DNA of 64,000 nucleotides, from positions 33,491,001 through 33,555,000 of the forward strand of contig NC_091020.1 of NCBI RefSeq assembly GCF_041296385.1, given 5' to 3'. Below the pieces are notes generated by a model. That model made no database searches, had not been told where the DNA came from, and saw nothing but the letters and a program-made list of their open reading frames with translations. Below are positions 38,796 through 49,521 of this stretch, in pieces. How positions within the stretch are numbered: position 1 is the stretch's first letter; each line of letters starts with the position of its first letter. A program made the translations under genes and the position numbers. This stretch comes from Aphelocoma coerulescens. Taxonomy: Eukaryota > Chordata > Aves > Passeriformes > Corvidae.

Positions 38796-39412
38796 TGCCC
38801 TGCTCCTGCTGCCCACACTGGTGCTGCTACAGGCCAGCTGACATTGGCCTTCTTGGCCACCTGGGAACATACCACACCATTTGCAGCTGCTGTCAACCAC
38901 CACCCCCAGACCCTTTCCCATCTGTCAGCTTTCCAGGCGCAATTCCCCACATCCAGAGCGTGGCCTGACACTGCTGTGAGTGGGGGCTCAGTGCCTGGCA
39001 GGGCAGGGGCAGACACCAGGCTTGGGCAGGTCTCATGTCATTGGGGCTGGGAATGCTGATGGGACATCGAACACATCCTGGTCTGCAACACGCTTAGGAT
39101 ATTATCACTGTTGGACAAAGACTTGTGGGCTGGGACACTTCCATCAGATAAACAAATTGGAACCACACAAGTGATGAGAAGGCCACAGTGGCTCACAACC
39201 AGCTGCCCGATGTGTTGCCAGCCCGAGAGCAGCAGCACCAGCAGCAAGCTGCAGTTGTGCAGCTGAGCAGACATGGTGTCACGTGTCGGGTCTCTCTGGG
39301 GTCTGGGGGATCAGCTGTCCCACCTATTTCCCCTGCCAGCAGCTGCTGCCCCCAAGCTGCTTCCCTGGTGCTGGGCCTCAGGAGCAGGACAGGCCTCGGC
39401 ACTGTGCACTCG
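38796..39412 (+). repeat. 617-bp direct repeat, copy 2 (truncated tandem unit)
   Basis: Second copy of 34424-35040, including the CR1 part. In the first copy the sequence runs on toward the gene; here it stops at 39412 and an LTR starts at 39414. The gene part of this second unit is therefore missing. Confidence 0.93.
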
Positions 39413-39413
39413 A

Positions 39414-40038
39414 TGTTGCAGTTCAGGTGGCAGTGGCCATAGCAGCAGAGCACTGAGAGGACTGGTGGACAGGCCTCCAGAAAACTGAGGTCTTATTCTC
39501 AACCCCTTGTTATGGCAAGTTCCAAGGTTCCTAGTGGTTCTTAGTTTACGTCTTTTAAGTTTATTAGTTCAGGAGTTCTCCATCCAGTTTTATGTATAAG
39601 TTCATGTTTATGTATTTCCCCTAGCTGCTTATGTATTAGTTCTGGAAACTTCTTTCTTCAATGCCCCACTGGTCTACTCATGTAATTCCCTCCCCTAAGT
39701 GATCTCCATTGATTATTCCCCTGTTATCCACTCCTCCTCCTCAGTCGATCCCCATTGGTTGTTTCCCTTTGTTCCACCCCCGTATAAAATGCTGTGCTTT
39801 CCCCTTTTTCCTGGTCTTTGTCCCTGGATCTTCCGCCGGCAATAAACCAGCTGGAACCTACACAGAGACCCCTCTGTCTCATCCTTTGCCTCTGCTGATG
39901 CTTTCACACCACCTTTGTTTGGGGCTCGCTCCTTGCAAAGGAGACAGCTTTCCCTCCTTGTTGCAGCCAACCTCTGCCTGTTGCAGTTGAAGCCAAGGAC
40001 TGCAGCTGGATGCTGTGCTGCCTCAGGCAGCCCCAACA
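39414..40038 (+). mobile_element. Solo LTR, plus orientation
   Basis: TGTTGCAG...CCCCAACA ends form the usual inverted TG/CA termini. Inside are an inverted CCAAT box (CCCATTGGTTG at about 39749), a TATA box (GTATAAAATG at about 39782-39791) and an AATAAA signal at about 39841, so U3, R and U5 are in normal order on the plus strand. No PPT precedes it and no primer site follows, so it is a solo LTR. I found no clean target duplication, in keeping with the duplication breakpoint at its left edge. It shares its R/U5 layout with the minus-strand LTR at 42010-42603. Confidence 0.75.
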
Positions 40039-42009
40039 GTGTCACTCCAAGACCTGGGTGATTAAAGCAAGGAATCAAGGCATGAAAGGAATGAAGTGGG
40101 AGATAACAGCCCAGACCCCCTTTGGGCAAAGGAAGTACATTTTTTTTCTTGCTTCCCAGGTTTTGGAGAGAACACTAGCCTAGAAGGTGGGGCTGGAGGG
40201 AGCCCTGGAGTGACCTGCTGCACTGCCAGCACTTTCTTTCTGCTTTTGCAGAGCTTCTTCATCACTCCATGCAACCTCAGTGGCCTGTGCTTCCTTTTAC
40301 TGAGCTATTCCAGATTTTCACATCCTCATTACTTTGTTCTTTAGATAAATACTGAGCACATCCCAGGTTTCTACAAAACTGAAAAAACACGTTCTCCAAA
40401 GATCCACACTTTAGCTGTGCCAAGAGAAGGGAGACCCTCAGGACTCTCTCAGGAGGCAGGCAAGGCAGGCACCAGTACTTCTCTAAGTGCTGGATTTCAC
40501 CCCAGGCCTTGTTCTCCCTCTGTTCAGTAATTTTACCTTCATTTCTGGATTGAGATCTCAACTGCTCCAGGCACACTAGGGTTGCATAGGCAGAGTTGGC
40601 CCAACCATAATGAGACAAGGAAAGTTGTGCCACATGGGGAAGGAGGTCCCAGACACCACCATGGTTGTTAGCCCTTTTTTTTTTGTTTGTTTTACTTTAC
40701 TTGCTATTGGTTTAGCATGTGACCACCCACCAGCCTGCTGAAGAACAGCATGGGCACAGGACTAGACTAAACCAAAATGTTCCTTCTCAAACCTATGTTG
40801 TGTGAATTACAAAGCAGTGACTTTCAGCTTGGAAAAAGCCACCCCCATGCATGTCTGAGCACCCTGCATGCCCTGGCCTCCCACCACGGTGCCTCCCCCT
40901 CCCCATGAGGGGTCTGAAAGCACAAGGGGCTCTCCCTCCCAGGGATAAAGGTCATTCAGGTTGCCTCATGACATGTCCCACCTGTGGACATGAACAGCAG
41001 TACCAGCCCTTAGCCCCATTACATGACCCCAATTCATCTCCACAGGGCCACAAAGAGCAAGGCCCTCCAAAACTATATTCATTAGCTCCTTCGCTAGCAA
41101 GAAGCAGCTGTGCTTGGAGAGGCCACTCTGTTGTCACCTGATGTCTTTAAAGATGCAGGTATGGTCTGCTCTGCACACAATGGCTGCACAGGAACACCCA
41201 CCCCACTTGGCTTTAATCTTGTTTTCATTTTTGTGCTGTCCAAGGTTAACTTCAGAGCTGGGAACTGCAACCCCAGCTCCTTAGCTGAGACTGCACTGCA
41301 TGCAAATACCAGTCTCTTTCTCACACTGCCTTTACCCTTGACGTGAAGGGAACTGTTCCTGTAGATGAGAGCGAGAGATCAAAGACTGTATCAGCAAGGC
41401 CATGGCTCTGTGTTTGTACAGCAACTACCTGGCATTTACTGCAGTCCAGACAATACAAAATGTCCTAATTACACGGCTCTGGTCCATGCACACACAGGAG
41501 CCTCCCCTAAAAAACAGTCAGCCTGGTGCAGGGGCACAAAGTCCACCACTATATTTTCATACTACAGCCTCATTTTCCCTGTCCTTTTTGATTTTTCCCT
41601 TACAATATTCTGCTATGTGTACAAGTTTGCAACCCTTCATGGGCATCAGGTGTCACTTACTCGGGGATTGCTTCATTGTGGCATTGCTTGGAGCCCAGAG
41701 GAGGAATTGTGGTCCTGTCATGCCAGGCAGCATAGGGCAGCCCCCCCCACCCCCGAGAGTAAGAGACACTCACTGCTGTCTCAAGAACTTCCAGTCCATC
41801 AAATGTGGTGGCAGAAGAAAAGCAGGTGGATTATCCTTGTTCTGTACAAAGGGAAGGTGCTGTGCTCAGCAGCAGGGCAGTGGCATCTGTCCTGCAGGGA
41901 GCTGGGTGACTGTTCACAGGTCACAGCAGTTCCCCAAGCACCAGCTCCCCAGGAGTGACCTGGGACTGTCCACTAACACAACCTGAGGTTCATTAGCACA
42001 AGCCTCGGT
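40039..42009. other. Non-coding between two LTRs
   Basis: No gene recognised. Overlapping plus frames at 41365-41986 reach 194-197 aa but have no recognisable domain. The segment could include degraded retroviral internal sequence, but no motif supports that. Confidence 0.4.
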
Positions 42010-42603
42010 GTGCCCTCGGGCAGAGGGGACACAGCATCAGCTTCCACAGTGTCCTCACTGGGCGACTTCGCAGTGGGAAAAGGTGCAAGATGGACGTGTG
42101 TGCTGGCTCCTCTTCAGAGGAGGCACCTCTGGTGGCCATTGGATTTGGCCTGCATCAGCCTGGAGGCAAAGAAGGCAAGAGGGGCCTCTGGTGTGAGTTC
42201 CAGCAAGTTTAATAGCACAAGGGTCCAGAGAGCAGAAAAGACCCCGAGGGGAACCGTGCAGAGTCTTTTATGGGGGGGCAGAACAAGGCAGGGAAAAGGG
42301 AAGTAACCAATGGGGTACAGTCAAAGGGGAGGATACAATTTGACCAGAACCAATGGGGAAAACAGGGAGGCGGGAGTCACAACAGGGAACCAATGAACAA
42401 CCAAACAGCAAAGAACTTTCCAGAACGAGGGAGGTAACTTGTACCCCAGAACCACCCAAGGGGAGGCAACCTAGACTTCAGTGACATCCTCTGATCTGCC
42501 CTCCAACTCACTGTCTTGGGCGGGGGAATCCACACAGTGGATGGCCCTGGTTTGATTGGCATTCCATGGCCTCAGCCCAAGAGCGGGCTGAGCCACCCCA
42601 ACA
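42010..42603 (-). mobile_element. Probable LTR, minus orientation
   Basis: Read on the minus strand it starts TGTTGGGGTGGC at 42603 and ends near GGGCACA at 42010. It has three inverted CCAAT boxes, a CATAAAAGA TATA box (about 42263-42272) and an ATTAAA signal at 42208-42213. The GCTGGAACTCACACCAGAGG block after the poly(A) signal matches the same position in the 39414-40038 LTR. A purine-rich stretch (42604-42625, minus) precedes it like a PPT. The left end and target duplication are uncertain. Confidence 0.62.
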
Positions 42604-45600
42604 GTTCACCACTCCCTTCCCTCACCAGAGCAGCTGAAGAAGCATGAACTGCTCAGGGGAACTGTGCATTGACTGGTTAACACTGCCCCAACTCCTTAGG
42701 CCAGAGTAAGCAGCCAAAACTCAGTATTTGTTTTTTTTTTTTCTGAAGACAAAGTGGGAACAGAACTGGGTACTCCTCCAGTGGCTTCCTGTCCCTGCAA
42801 ATGACATAACCCCAAATCAAGGATGCCTCTCAAACCACCTGCTCCAACAAGGCTCCCCACATACAAGGACAGTCTGTACAGTGACACATCTATAATGCAA
42901 TACAACTAGGAATTTTCTGCTAAATATTTAGTCCTGACCAAAGTCCATGTATTAAACCACTGAAATACGGTATGTAAAAGCAGGGGTGGGGGGTTTCCTG
43001 CATCTGTACAGTTGCTGCTGCTGCCACCTCTGATGACAGAGCTGGCCAGTCCCTGTGAGACTAACCTTACCCTGGCTATTCAAAGAGAAGAGTTTTTATC
43101 CTCAGAGAAGGCAGGAGCTGCCACAGCACTGGTGGAAGAAGGTGTGGAGCACAGGATAATCACTGAAGCTTTCACCTGCTTTGTGATTTCCTCAGCTTTC
43201 CTGCCCCCATCGGGGGGGAAATTAATGATCCTGTTCTTTTCACACATTATTCAGAAATGCTTCCAAAACTCCAAGTACTTCGTATTTAATGATATCTGAT
43301 TGTTGTTAAGGTGAAAAACTATTAACAGATACTGGAAAATGGATGTTCTTGTCCCAACAAAAGTGCATGTAAGGAAGCACTCCTGTGCATCTTCTCCCTC
43401 AGTGCTTTTAAGATGATTTCTGATGGCAAATTACGTGCAATCTCCCACCACATCCATGTGAGGCCAAGCTTCTTCAGCACAGCCCTAACTGCTAAAAACT
43501 TTCAAACACATTGACCAGGCATTGGCTATCTTGCCAACAAGAGCCAGATGGAATGTACACCGCTGTCATTCCTCCCAGGACAGCCCATTTGAGCCATGGT
43601 TTTATTCCCTACACCGAACTAGGCTCTAGCACAGCTCATCTGAGGGAGGGCAGCCTCAGTGTCTGCTGGACATACCTATGGCAGACAAGGCACAGGAGTG
43701 TTTACAGGGTAATTACTCCCCTTTGCTCTTCCAAATGACTGTGTTAGCTTGAGGATTAGGTCTCCCATGTGTCAGACCCGGGGAAGGTCTGCGAGTTCAT
43801 CCAAGGTCCAGGCCTTTGTTTGGATTGCGCATTGTGCAAACGGTCAATACTCTTGAGGGGCTTTCTCTGCAGCCTGAGTTATAGCAGATTAATAGGATTT
43901 TATACAGGAATGAGTAGGAGTTGCTTTCTACCCATATTTGTTTGGACTAGTGCCGATAACAGCCTGGGGATTTTCCAGACAGCACAATCTCTGCTCAGAT
44001 TTCTTCAAGCAAGCCCGAGCAGAGCAACAGAAAGCATCAACGGAAACAACAGAAGAGGATTCCTGATGGTCACCTCTTATCTGCACCACAATAACATTCA
44101 ATATGTTGGGTTGCCTCAAGGATGATAATAAAAGCACAGCAACTTCAACTGGAAATTAAAAACAAAGGAAGGAGCATTCCAACCCATGGCCTAAGTCAGC
44201 TGCCCTCCCCCGAGCCCTGAGCAATCCGACTGCAAGGGCCCTGGTAACTCCCTCCTGCTCCCCCATGTTTGACAGGCAAGGCAGTAAGGTTGGACTTGAT
44301 CTTACAGGTCTTTTCCAACCTTAGTAATTCCATGAAATCTTACCACTTTTGAGCATTTGGTGGCCCTCAAGACCCCTTACAAGTGATGCTCAACACAGCA
44401 GCTTCGTGAGCTTCCCACCAGGGCACTACAAGGGATTTTTAATTGCTTCATAGTGCCAGTAACATTCTTTCCCGTGCCTACTTTTCCTGCTGCGGGAATG
44501 TTCAGCAGAACACCTCTTTTTACTGCACAAATACAGCAACTCCAACTGGTTAAGCCTCTCACTCAGGATGGAAGCACGACAGGGAGGCCCAGGGAAAGCA
44601 GTTCACAAGTTTAAAGGCCTATTTAAAATTTTGTCTCAAACCTCCACCTTCTCATTTGCTCTACTTCGGTGATGTGAGAAGGCAAGCCTCTTTTTTTCCC
44701 CCCTCTCAGCTGTCCCTACATCCATATCAGAATTGCTGGGCATTTGCCACACTAGAGGCACAGGAATTCTTCTAACAATCCCCCTTACACAAGATTAGCC
44801 ACAGAAGTGCACAGCACAACTTATGCGCTGAGACAGCACCCAGAGCTGAGAGTGAAGCTTATGTCACACCTCGGTATTAGTAAAGCCCAAAAGCAAGTCC
44901 CCAGGAGTTCCCGAACTCCAAAAACTCTCCACCCAGCAGCAGATTCTCAGTTTAAAGCCGAGCTTCTGGCTCCACCTGCTGCCAGAAGGGTGGAAAACAT
45001 GAAGAAGCAGCTGTAGACAAAACAAAACAAAAAAATTGACAAGAACAAAGAAATAACTAAGGCCTGCTTTTCTGCTTAACTCATCCGCCAACGTTGTTGT
45101 TCAAAGACAAACAAAACAGATTGCTTAATCATGGAAAACTCTTAACAGGTTCAAGATGTGCAGCTCTTTACCCGGTCATGACTACCAGGCACATGGGTCC
45201 TATTAAAAATTACCAAAATACATTACTTAAGTTTAGAAAATATTGTTTGATGACACAAATTCATGGGGTTTGCAGCTGAAAAGAACCCAGGTCAAGGACA
45301 ATGTCATAAGCATGGTTCCTAAGATTGCCAGCAGGAAAGGGCAAAAAAAGGAATCCCTGCATTCAATGTTTTCCCATCTCCCTCTGTTCACTGTGTGGTT
45401 CTTGCCTCTTAGTGTTTCACACGGTGCCCTTAAATCTTGGTTTACATTTACCCACAAACAGTGTAATCTTTTCTTTTTATGCCAATATATATATTTAATG
45501 ATTTCATGCCAAAACTCACGCACTTTTCCCTTGACAAAGTGCACAGGTGCCAGCACAATTGGGCATTATTTCCACAAACAAAGCTCCCAGTGAAGCCAAA

Positions 45601-47200
45601 GGCTGCCCTGGGTGCCCCAGGAAGGCTGGTTTGCCTCTGGGGTGCTTGGATTACCTCCATGTGTTTGCACAGCACTGAAGGCAGGGTCACTATTCATTTA
45701 AAAAAGCATTTCATACACCTGATTTAAAGAAACATCAGAAGCTACTTCACAAAAATATGTGAGAATGATACGATGGAGATAGATTAAGCCTGTACAGCCA
45801 AATTCTCACAGCAATATTCTGCAGATACATATTTGTGCTTTTAAAAAGCTTTATTGCTGTATAGGTCTTGCTAAAGAAACCTAAGCCCTCTGGATAGGCC
45901 ATACAGAGCTCTTTCAAGTGCCATTTTAAAAATATTTTCAATTACAGCAGCAGAAAGTAATGTCATTTCCACACTTGCATCTCCAGCTAATGCAAACTTA
46001 AAAAAAAAACATACTGGGAAGGTACAGGAAAGGCATTCTCTGAGCTTGCACTTCTCACTTCTTCACCTCCTACAAAGTTATGATCCAAAACCCAAACTCA
46101 TTTTATGAGACGTCTTATGTATTTTCTTTGCACATTTCAGCATGTGTATTACACTAATTTGTAGATTATTTTCAGTTTGGCCTCCTTCAAATTAAACTTT
46201 GCTGAGCACCAGCCTTTGGCTGAGCTACCTCCACTTGAGCAATCAGTGGAACAAGTACAAACCCCAGAGCACTGGATTTCTGGCACCCAGCAGGTAAAGG
46301 CACTTTAGTTGTCTACATTTTTTGGGAATAAAAGCCTTGAAGAATTTTTCTAAGGCTAATTAAGATCCCAGACAACAAAAGCACAGACAGGTTTTACAAG
46401 CACATTAGTTATACAAGCAGCTATATTTGAGTTTGAGAGGTTTAAGCGGTGTCACTGACAACTAGCCAAATCCCAGTTTAGCACTGCCAGAAGACACAAA
46501 AACCACTTTCCATGATAAAGCAACCCCCCAAAACAGACACAACATTCCAAAGGCAGACGAGCTTTGATACCCTATCATTTTGTCACAGAAGAAAAAGAGG
46601 CACTTTCACATTCCCTTTGGCCATCCAGCTCCTCCTCCTAACTCACAGACAGCTGCCAACACGGTTTTTATTGTTTCTCAAGTGGAGGTTAGCTAGTGAC
46701 AGCCTCTGCGTCTGGGAAGAGAAGTCCTGGCTATCTGTCTTCACTTCTGAAATAATACATGTAATTTTGTACTTGTTCTGGCATTGAACTGTAATAAACT
46801 AAACAATGAAAACCCTCTGTCTGCTCTAGCTCTGGTTCCAGACACACACCCTGGTCCTTGCTTAGTTAAGAGAGCCAGAGAGCTTTCAAATTGAAACAGA
46901 AAACTCAATTACCCCATCATTAAATAAGGGCAATTTAGGATGACTTGTCTTGGGAAAAGCTATACACACGCTGATTTTCATAAGCTTGCCAAAAAAATTG
47001 GACTCATGAAGCAACTAAAAGATAAATTAAAAGCTCAGATTCAGCAATGGTGTGCTAGAGAACGAGAAAGATTCTCAAGTTCTGAAAAGTCTTGGCCTAT
47101 TAAATCTGCAACCAAAAAGTGGGTAGGGTAAGATCTGAGCTCAAACTGATCATCAGCAGCCAGAGAAATAATCTCAGAGAATGCAGAATCAGTAGACCAA
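42604..47200. other. Non-coding, few recognisable features
   Basis: No exon supported. Apart from a CR1 tail at 44280 there is nothing I can name. The 63-aa plus frame at 46940-47131 is Lys-rich but has no family resemblance. Confidence 0.4.
44280..44338 (+). repeat. Short CR1 3' end, sense
   Basis: AGGTTGGACTTGATCTTACA, then GGTCTTTTCCAACCTTAGTA and ATTCCATGAAATC, the terminal order of a CR1 copy. Confidence 0.75.
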
Positions 47201-47204
47201 AGCA

Positions 47205-47610
47205 CAGAATTTTATATGCAATTCTTGTTTATTCAACAAAAAACAAGGGGAACAGCTTCAAAGCTATTCTTCAAAACAGTTTGCACAAAAAAACCCTCCA
47301 CAATACTGGGCATTAACTACAGGACAGCACCCAAACCACGTGAACTTCTCTGGCTGTTCCGAGCATTAGTGAGGGCACAGGGCAGCAGGGAATTGCAGAA
47401 CAGCAAGGGCTCTACAAAACACCACCTCTCGGGGGAAAAAAAAAAAAGAACTTTGATCAGAAAAGGAGTAAGGACTGGAACAAGAACAACCACAAACTTT
47501 AGGTACATAAAGGGCTGTTGCACAGAAGAAAATAACCTGTTCTCTGTGGCCTGAGCAGCACTACAGTGGCAACACGACACACACGTGGCAGGAAACTTGT
47601 TAACAGCGAG
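47205..47610 (-). other. Possible 3' UTR end of an unidentified minus-strand transcript
   Basis: On the minus strand an AATAAA (47228-47233) is followed by CAAGAATT. The preceding sequence is AT/GT-rich without repeats, resembling a 3' UTR. No coding exon could be connected to it. If real, the LTR element at 47617 sits inside the transcript. Confidence 0.25.
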
Positions 47611-47616
47611 GAGAGG
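47611..47616 (+). repeat. Target site duplication, left
   Basis: GAGAGG immediately before the 5' LTR, repeated at 49793-49798. Six bp is typical of ERVK-type (betaretrovirus-like) integration. Confidence 0.88.
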
Positions 47617-47887
47617 TGTTGGGGTCCCTCCCCCGCCATGCAGCCCTGAGGGAGGCACGGGGTTTCCCTGCCCCTGCTCAGCCTCGTTCCCCATTGGTTG
47701 GTTTGTGTTCCCCTGCGCGGGCAAAGCAGCTCGGGCCCCGACTGTAAGAGTCCCTCAGCAGAGCCCGGCCATGCGGCTGGGGAAATAAACATCTCTGAAA
47801 CATCTAGCAAGAATCCGTCCGTATATATTTCCTTTCCACGGGCCTCCTGGTTTGATATAGGCGTGTTGCAGTATCCCCACTGCAACA
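47617..47887 (+). repeat. 5' LTR of CSD element
   Basis: TGTTGGGG...CTGCAACA with matching inverted ends (TGTTG/CAACA). Contains an inverted CCAAT (CCCATTGGTTGG) and an AATAAA (GAAATAAACATC, about 47783-47788) near the R/U5 junction. No clear TATA box is seen. Confidence 0.95.
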
Positions 47888-47890
47888 TAA

Positions 47891-47908
47891 TGGTGGAGAA
47901 TGCGGGCA
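47891..47908 (+). promoter_or_regulatory. Primer binding site, tRNA-Ala type
   Basis: TGGTGGAGAATGCGGGCA begins 3 bp after the 5' LTR. It is the reverse complement of a CCA-tailed tRNA 3' end of the form ...CCCGCATTCTCCA. From memory this fits a tRNA-Ala; comparison with the bird tRNA set would settle it. Confidence 0.65.
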
Positions 47909-48004
47909 GAATGATCCCCGATCCCTAAGCGACTTTGTGTGAGTAAACCCTGGAAACTTTGGATTCCTCTTCTTGGTTTTGTTTTGCTATTCCATATCTA
48001 AACT

Positions 48005-48232
48005 ATGGAGGAACCGTGGGAAGACTCTTGGCTTTCAGAGCCGCATATGGACATTTATCTTAAACTTAAAATGATTCTTGAACAATGATTTGTAAATTTT
48101 AGCTTGATTCAAGCTCAGAAAGAACTGAAACACTTCCTGGCATGGTTGTTTAAGAATTTTTTTCTATGTTTCTTGGGATCTAATTCTTACCAAGAGCTTT
48201 TGGAAGACCGTTTGGACCCAGTTAATATTTGA
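48005..48232 (+). pseudogene. Broken short reading frame in the element leader, possibly gag remnant
   Basis: An ATG at 48005 opens 27 codons, interrupted by an in-frame TGA at 48086-48088. The same frame then stays open for 47 codons to a TGA at 48230-48232. The composition (acidic start, then a hydrophobic/basic helix-like part) would suit the start of a gag matrix region, but no motif proves this. The next open frame begins 11 bp later in another frame. Confidence 0.35.
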
Positions 48233-48242
48233 GTAAAAATAT

Positions 48243-49304
48243 ATGCCGATGGAAGAATATTTTCGTGAATATTATTTAATAACCGAGACTGTTGAGCAAT
48301 GTCAGCTGTGTCCTGGTGAAGCGAAGCCTGGCTCAGGGACCATGCGGCCTCGGCCACGTGCACCGAGCGCTCTGCGAGCAGCAGCGAGACGGTTCCCGTG
48401 CGCGGGCGGAGCCACGCGGGCCGCAGTGTCGGTGGCGGAGCGAGGCGCGGCAGGAGCGGCGGGACCCAGCAGTGCCCGCCCGGCCCCGCGCAGCGCGTGG
48501 TGGAGCGAGCCCCGTGAGCGCCCGAACGAGAGGGGCGGCGCGCGGGCGGCGGCTGGCGGCAGAGCGGAGCTGTGCCCAGCCGAAACGCGTGCTGGAGCAG
48601 GGCACGGGGGGGTCATCGCTCGGGGGCCTGGCCGAGATGCAGCGCCTGGCAGTGGCAACGCAGCTGAGAGCAGAGGAGGCGACGCACGGAGAACGGAGCG
48701 GCGCGGCCCGGCCCGGCCCGCGCGGCCCCGAACGCGACCCTGGGAAAAGCGCGCCGATAATTCCAACACGGGAGCGACCGAAAGAGAGAGCAAAGACACA
48801 GCGAGACAGAAAACAGCAGCCACTCGGAAAAAGGAAAAGACCATAGTAGCTAAGATCTTAGGGACAGTGAAATGGTATAATGTTAAACAAAACTATGGTT
48901 TTATAACAAGATGTGATAACCAGCAAGACATATTCGTGCATAGAACTGCTATTAAAAAGAATAACCCTGAAAAATGCATCCCAAGCTTGGGAGATGGAGA
49001 GGTGGTGGAATTCAAAATCATACAAGGTAGAAAAGGGTTACAAGCATCGCAGGTCACTGGGCCTGATGGTGTTCCTGTAAAAGGCAGTATATATGCAAAA
49101 AATCGTAGTCATGTTAGACAATATCTCCCTTGTAAACCCCCCCTACAGTCTCCCTTTCCTAATCCCACCTTTCCCTTTTACCCTATGTCCTATTACCCCC
49201 AGTGTATTCCCAATCCGTTTTTTCATCCATGGTTTCCCTCACAAACCCCTGCCTTTGCCAATTGTTTCCCCAAAAATCCCTTTCCGATGCCGATGGGGGG
49301 ATGA
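48243..49304 (+). CDS. LTR-element-borne protein with Y-box cold-shock domain, 353 aa
   Basis: A single intronless frame. Residues 1-30 are acidic and unlike the rest. Residues 31-195 are Arg/Ala/Gly/Pro-rich, from DNA of very high GC content. Residues 199-294 are a cold-shock domain with the nucleic-acid-binding YGFI (218-221) and DIFVH (229-233) motifs, the GTVKWYN strand, and the KKNNP loop (238-242) that separates vertebrate Y-box proteins from bacterial CspA and LIN28. Residues 295-353 are a Pro/Phe/Tyr-rich tail, not the alternating acidic/basic tail of YBX1-3. The domain should bind RNA or single-stranded DNA, perhaps element RNA; that role is inference. An ATG at codon 34 is an alternative start. 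The frame is undamaged, which in a young element may reflect age as much as selection. It could instead be a transduced bird-specific Y-box paralogue. Confidence 0.82.
   Translation: MPMEEYFREYYLITETVEQCQLCPGEAKPGSGTMRPRPRAPSALRAAARRFPCAGGATRAAVSVAERGAAGAAGPSSARPAPRSAWWSEPRERPNERGGARAAAGGRAELCPAETRAGAGHGGVIARGPGRDAAPGSGNAAESRGGDARRTERRGPARPARPRTRPWEKRADNSNTGATERESKDTARQKTAATRKKEKTIVAKILGTVKWYNVKQNYGFITRCDNQQDIFVHRTAIKKNNPEKCIPSLGDGEVVEFKIIQGRKGLQASQVTGPDGVPVKGSIYAKNRSHVRQYLPCKPPLQSPFPNPTFPFYPMSYYPQCIPNPFFHPWFPSQTPAFANCFPKNPFPMPMGG
48330..48780 (+). other. Very GC-rich CpG-dense block within the element
   Basis: An abrupt GC- and CpG-rich stretch between AT-rich leader and AT-rich cold-shock coding DNA. 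It resembles the 5' UTR or first exon of a CpG-island housekeeping gene, as expected if the captured mRNA began here. Confidence 0.6.
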
Positions 49305-49521
49305 AAAGGGGGAGGAAAGAAATTAAGCCCTCTCCTGCCTCAGTTTCCCCACAGGCATGTCCAGAGAGTTCTGTCTCCCTTCTGTCAGCCCTAAGATGTT
49401 CCGCAGAATCTGTTTGGACATTTAAAGACTCAGGAGGGTGGCTTGTTTTGTTTTGAAACAGTTCTTGTTATGTTTATCCAATTGTCTTCATTCTCCTTTT
49501 ATTAAAATAAAACGGGTGAGA

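Noticed and set aside
41365..41986. Overlapping frames of 197 and 194 aa
   Set aside because: Two overlapping frames of similar length without any motif; probably chance or degraded repeat sequence.
46940..47131. Lys-rich 63-aa plus frame
   Set aside because: Examined as a possible transposase or retroelement fragment; no motif found.
48302..48844. 180-aa minus-strand frame in the GC-rich block
   Set aside because: GC-rich DNA has few stop codons on either strand. It is a shadow of the plus-strand frame and has no domain.
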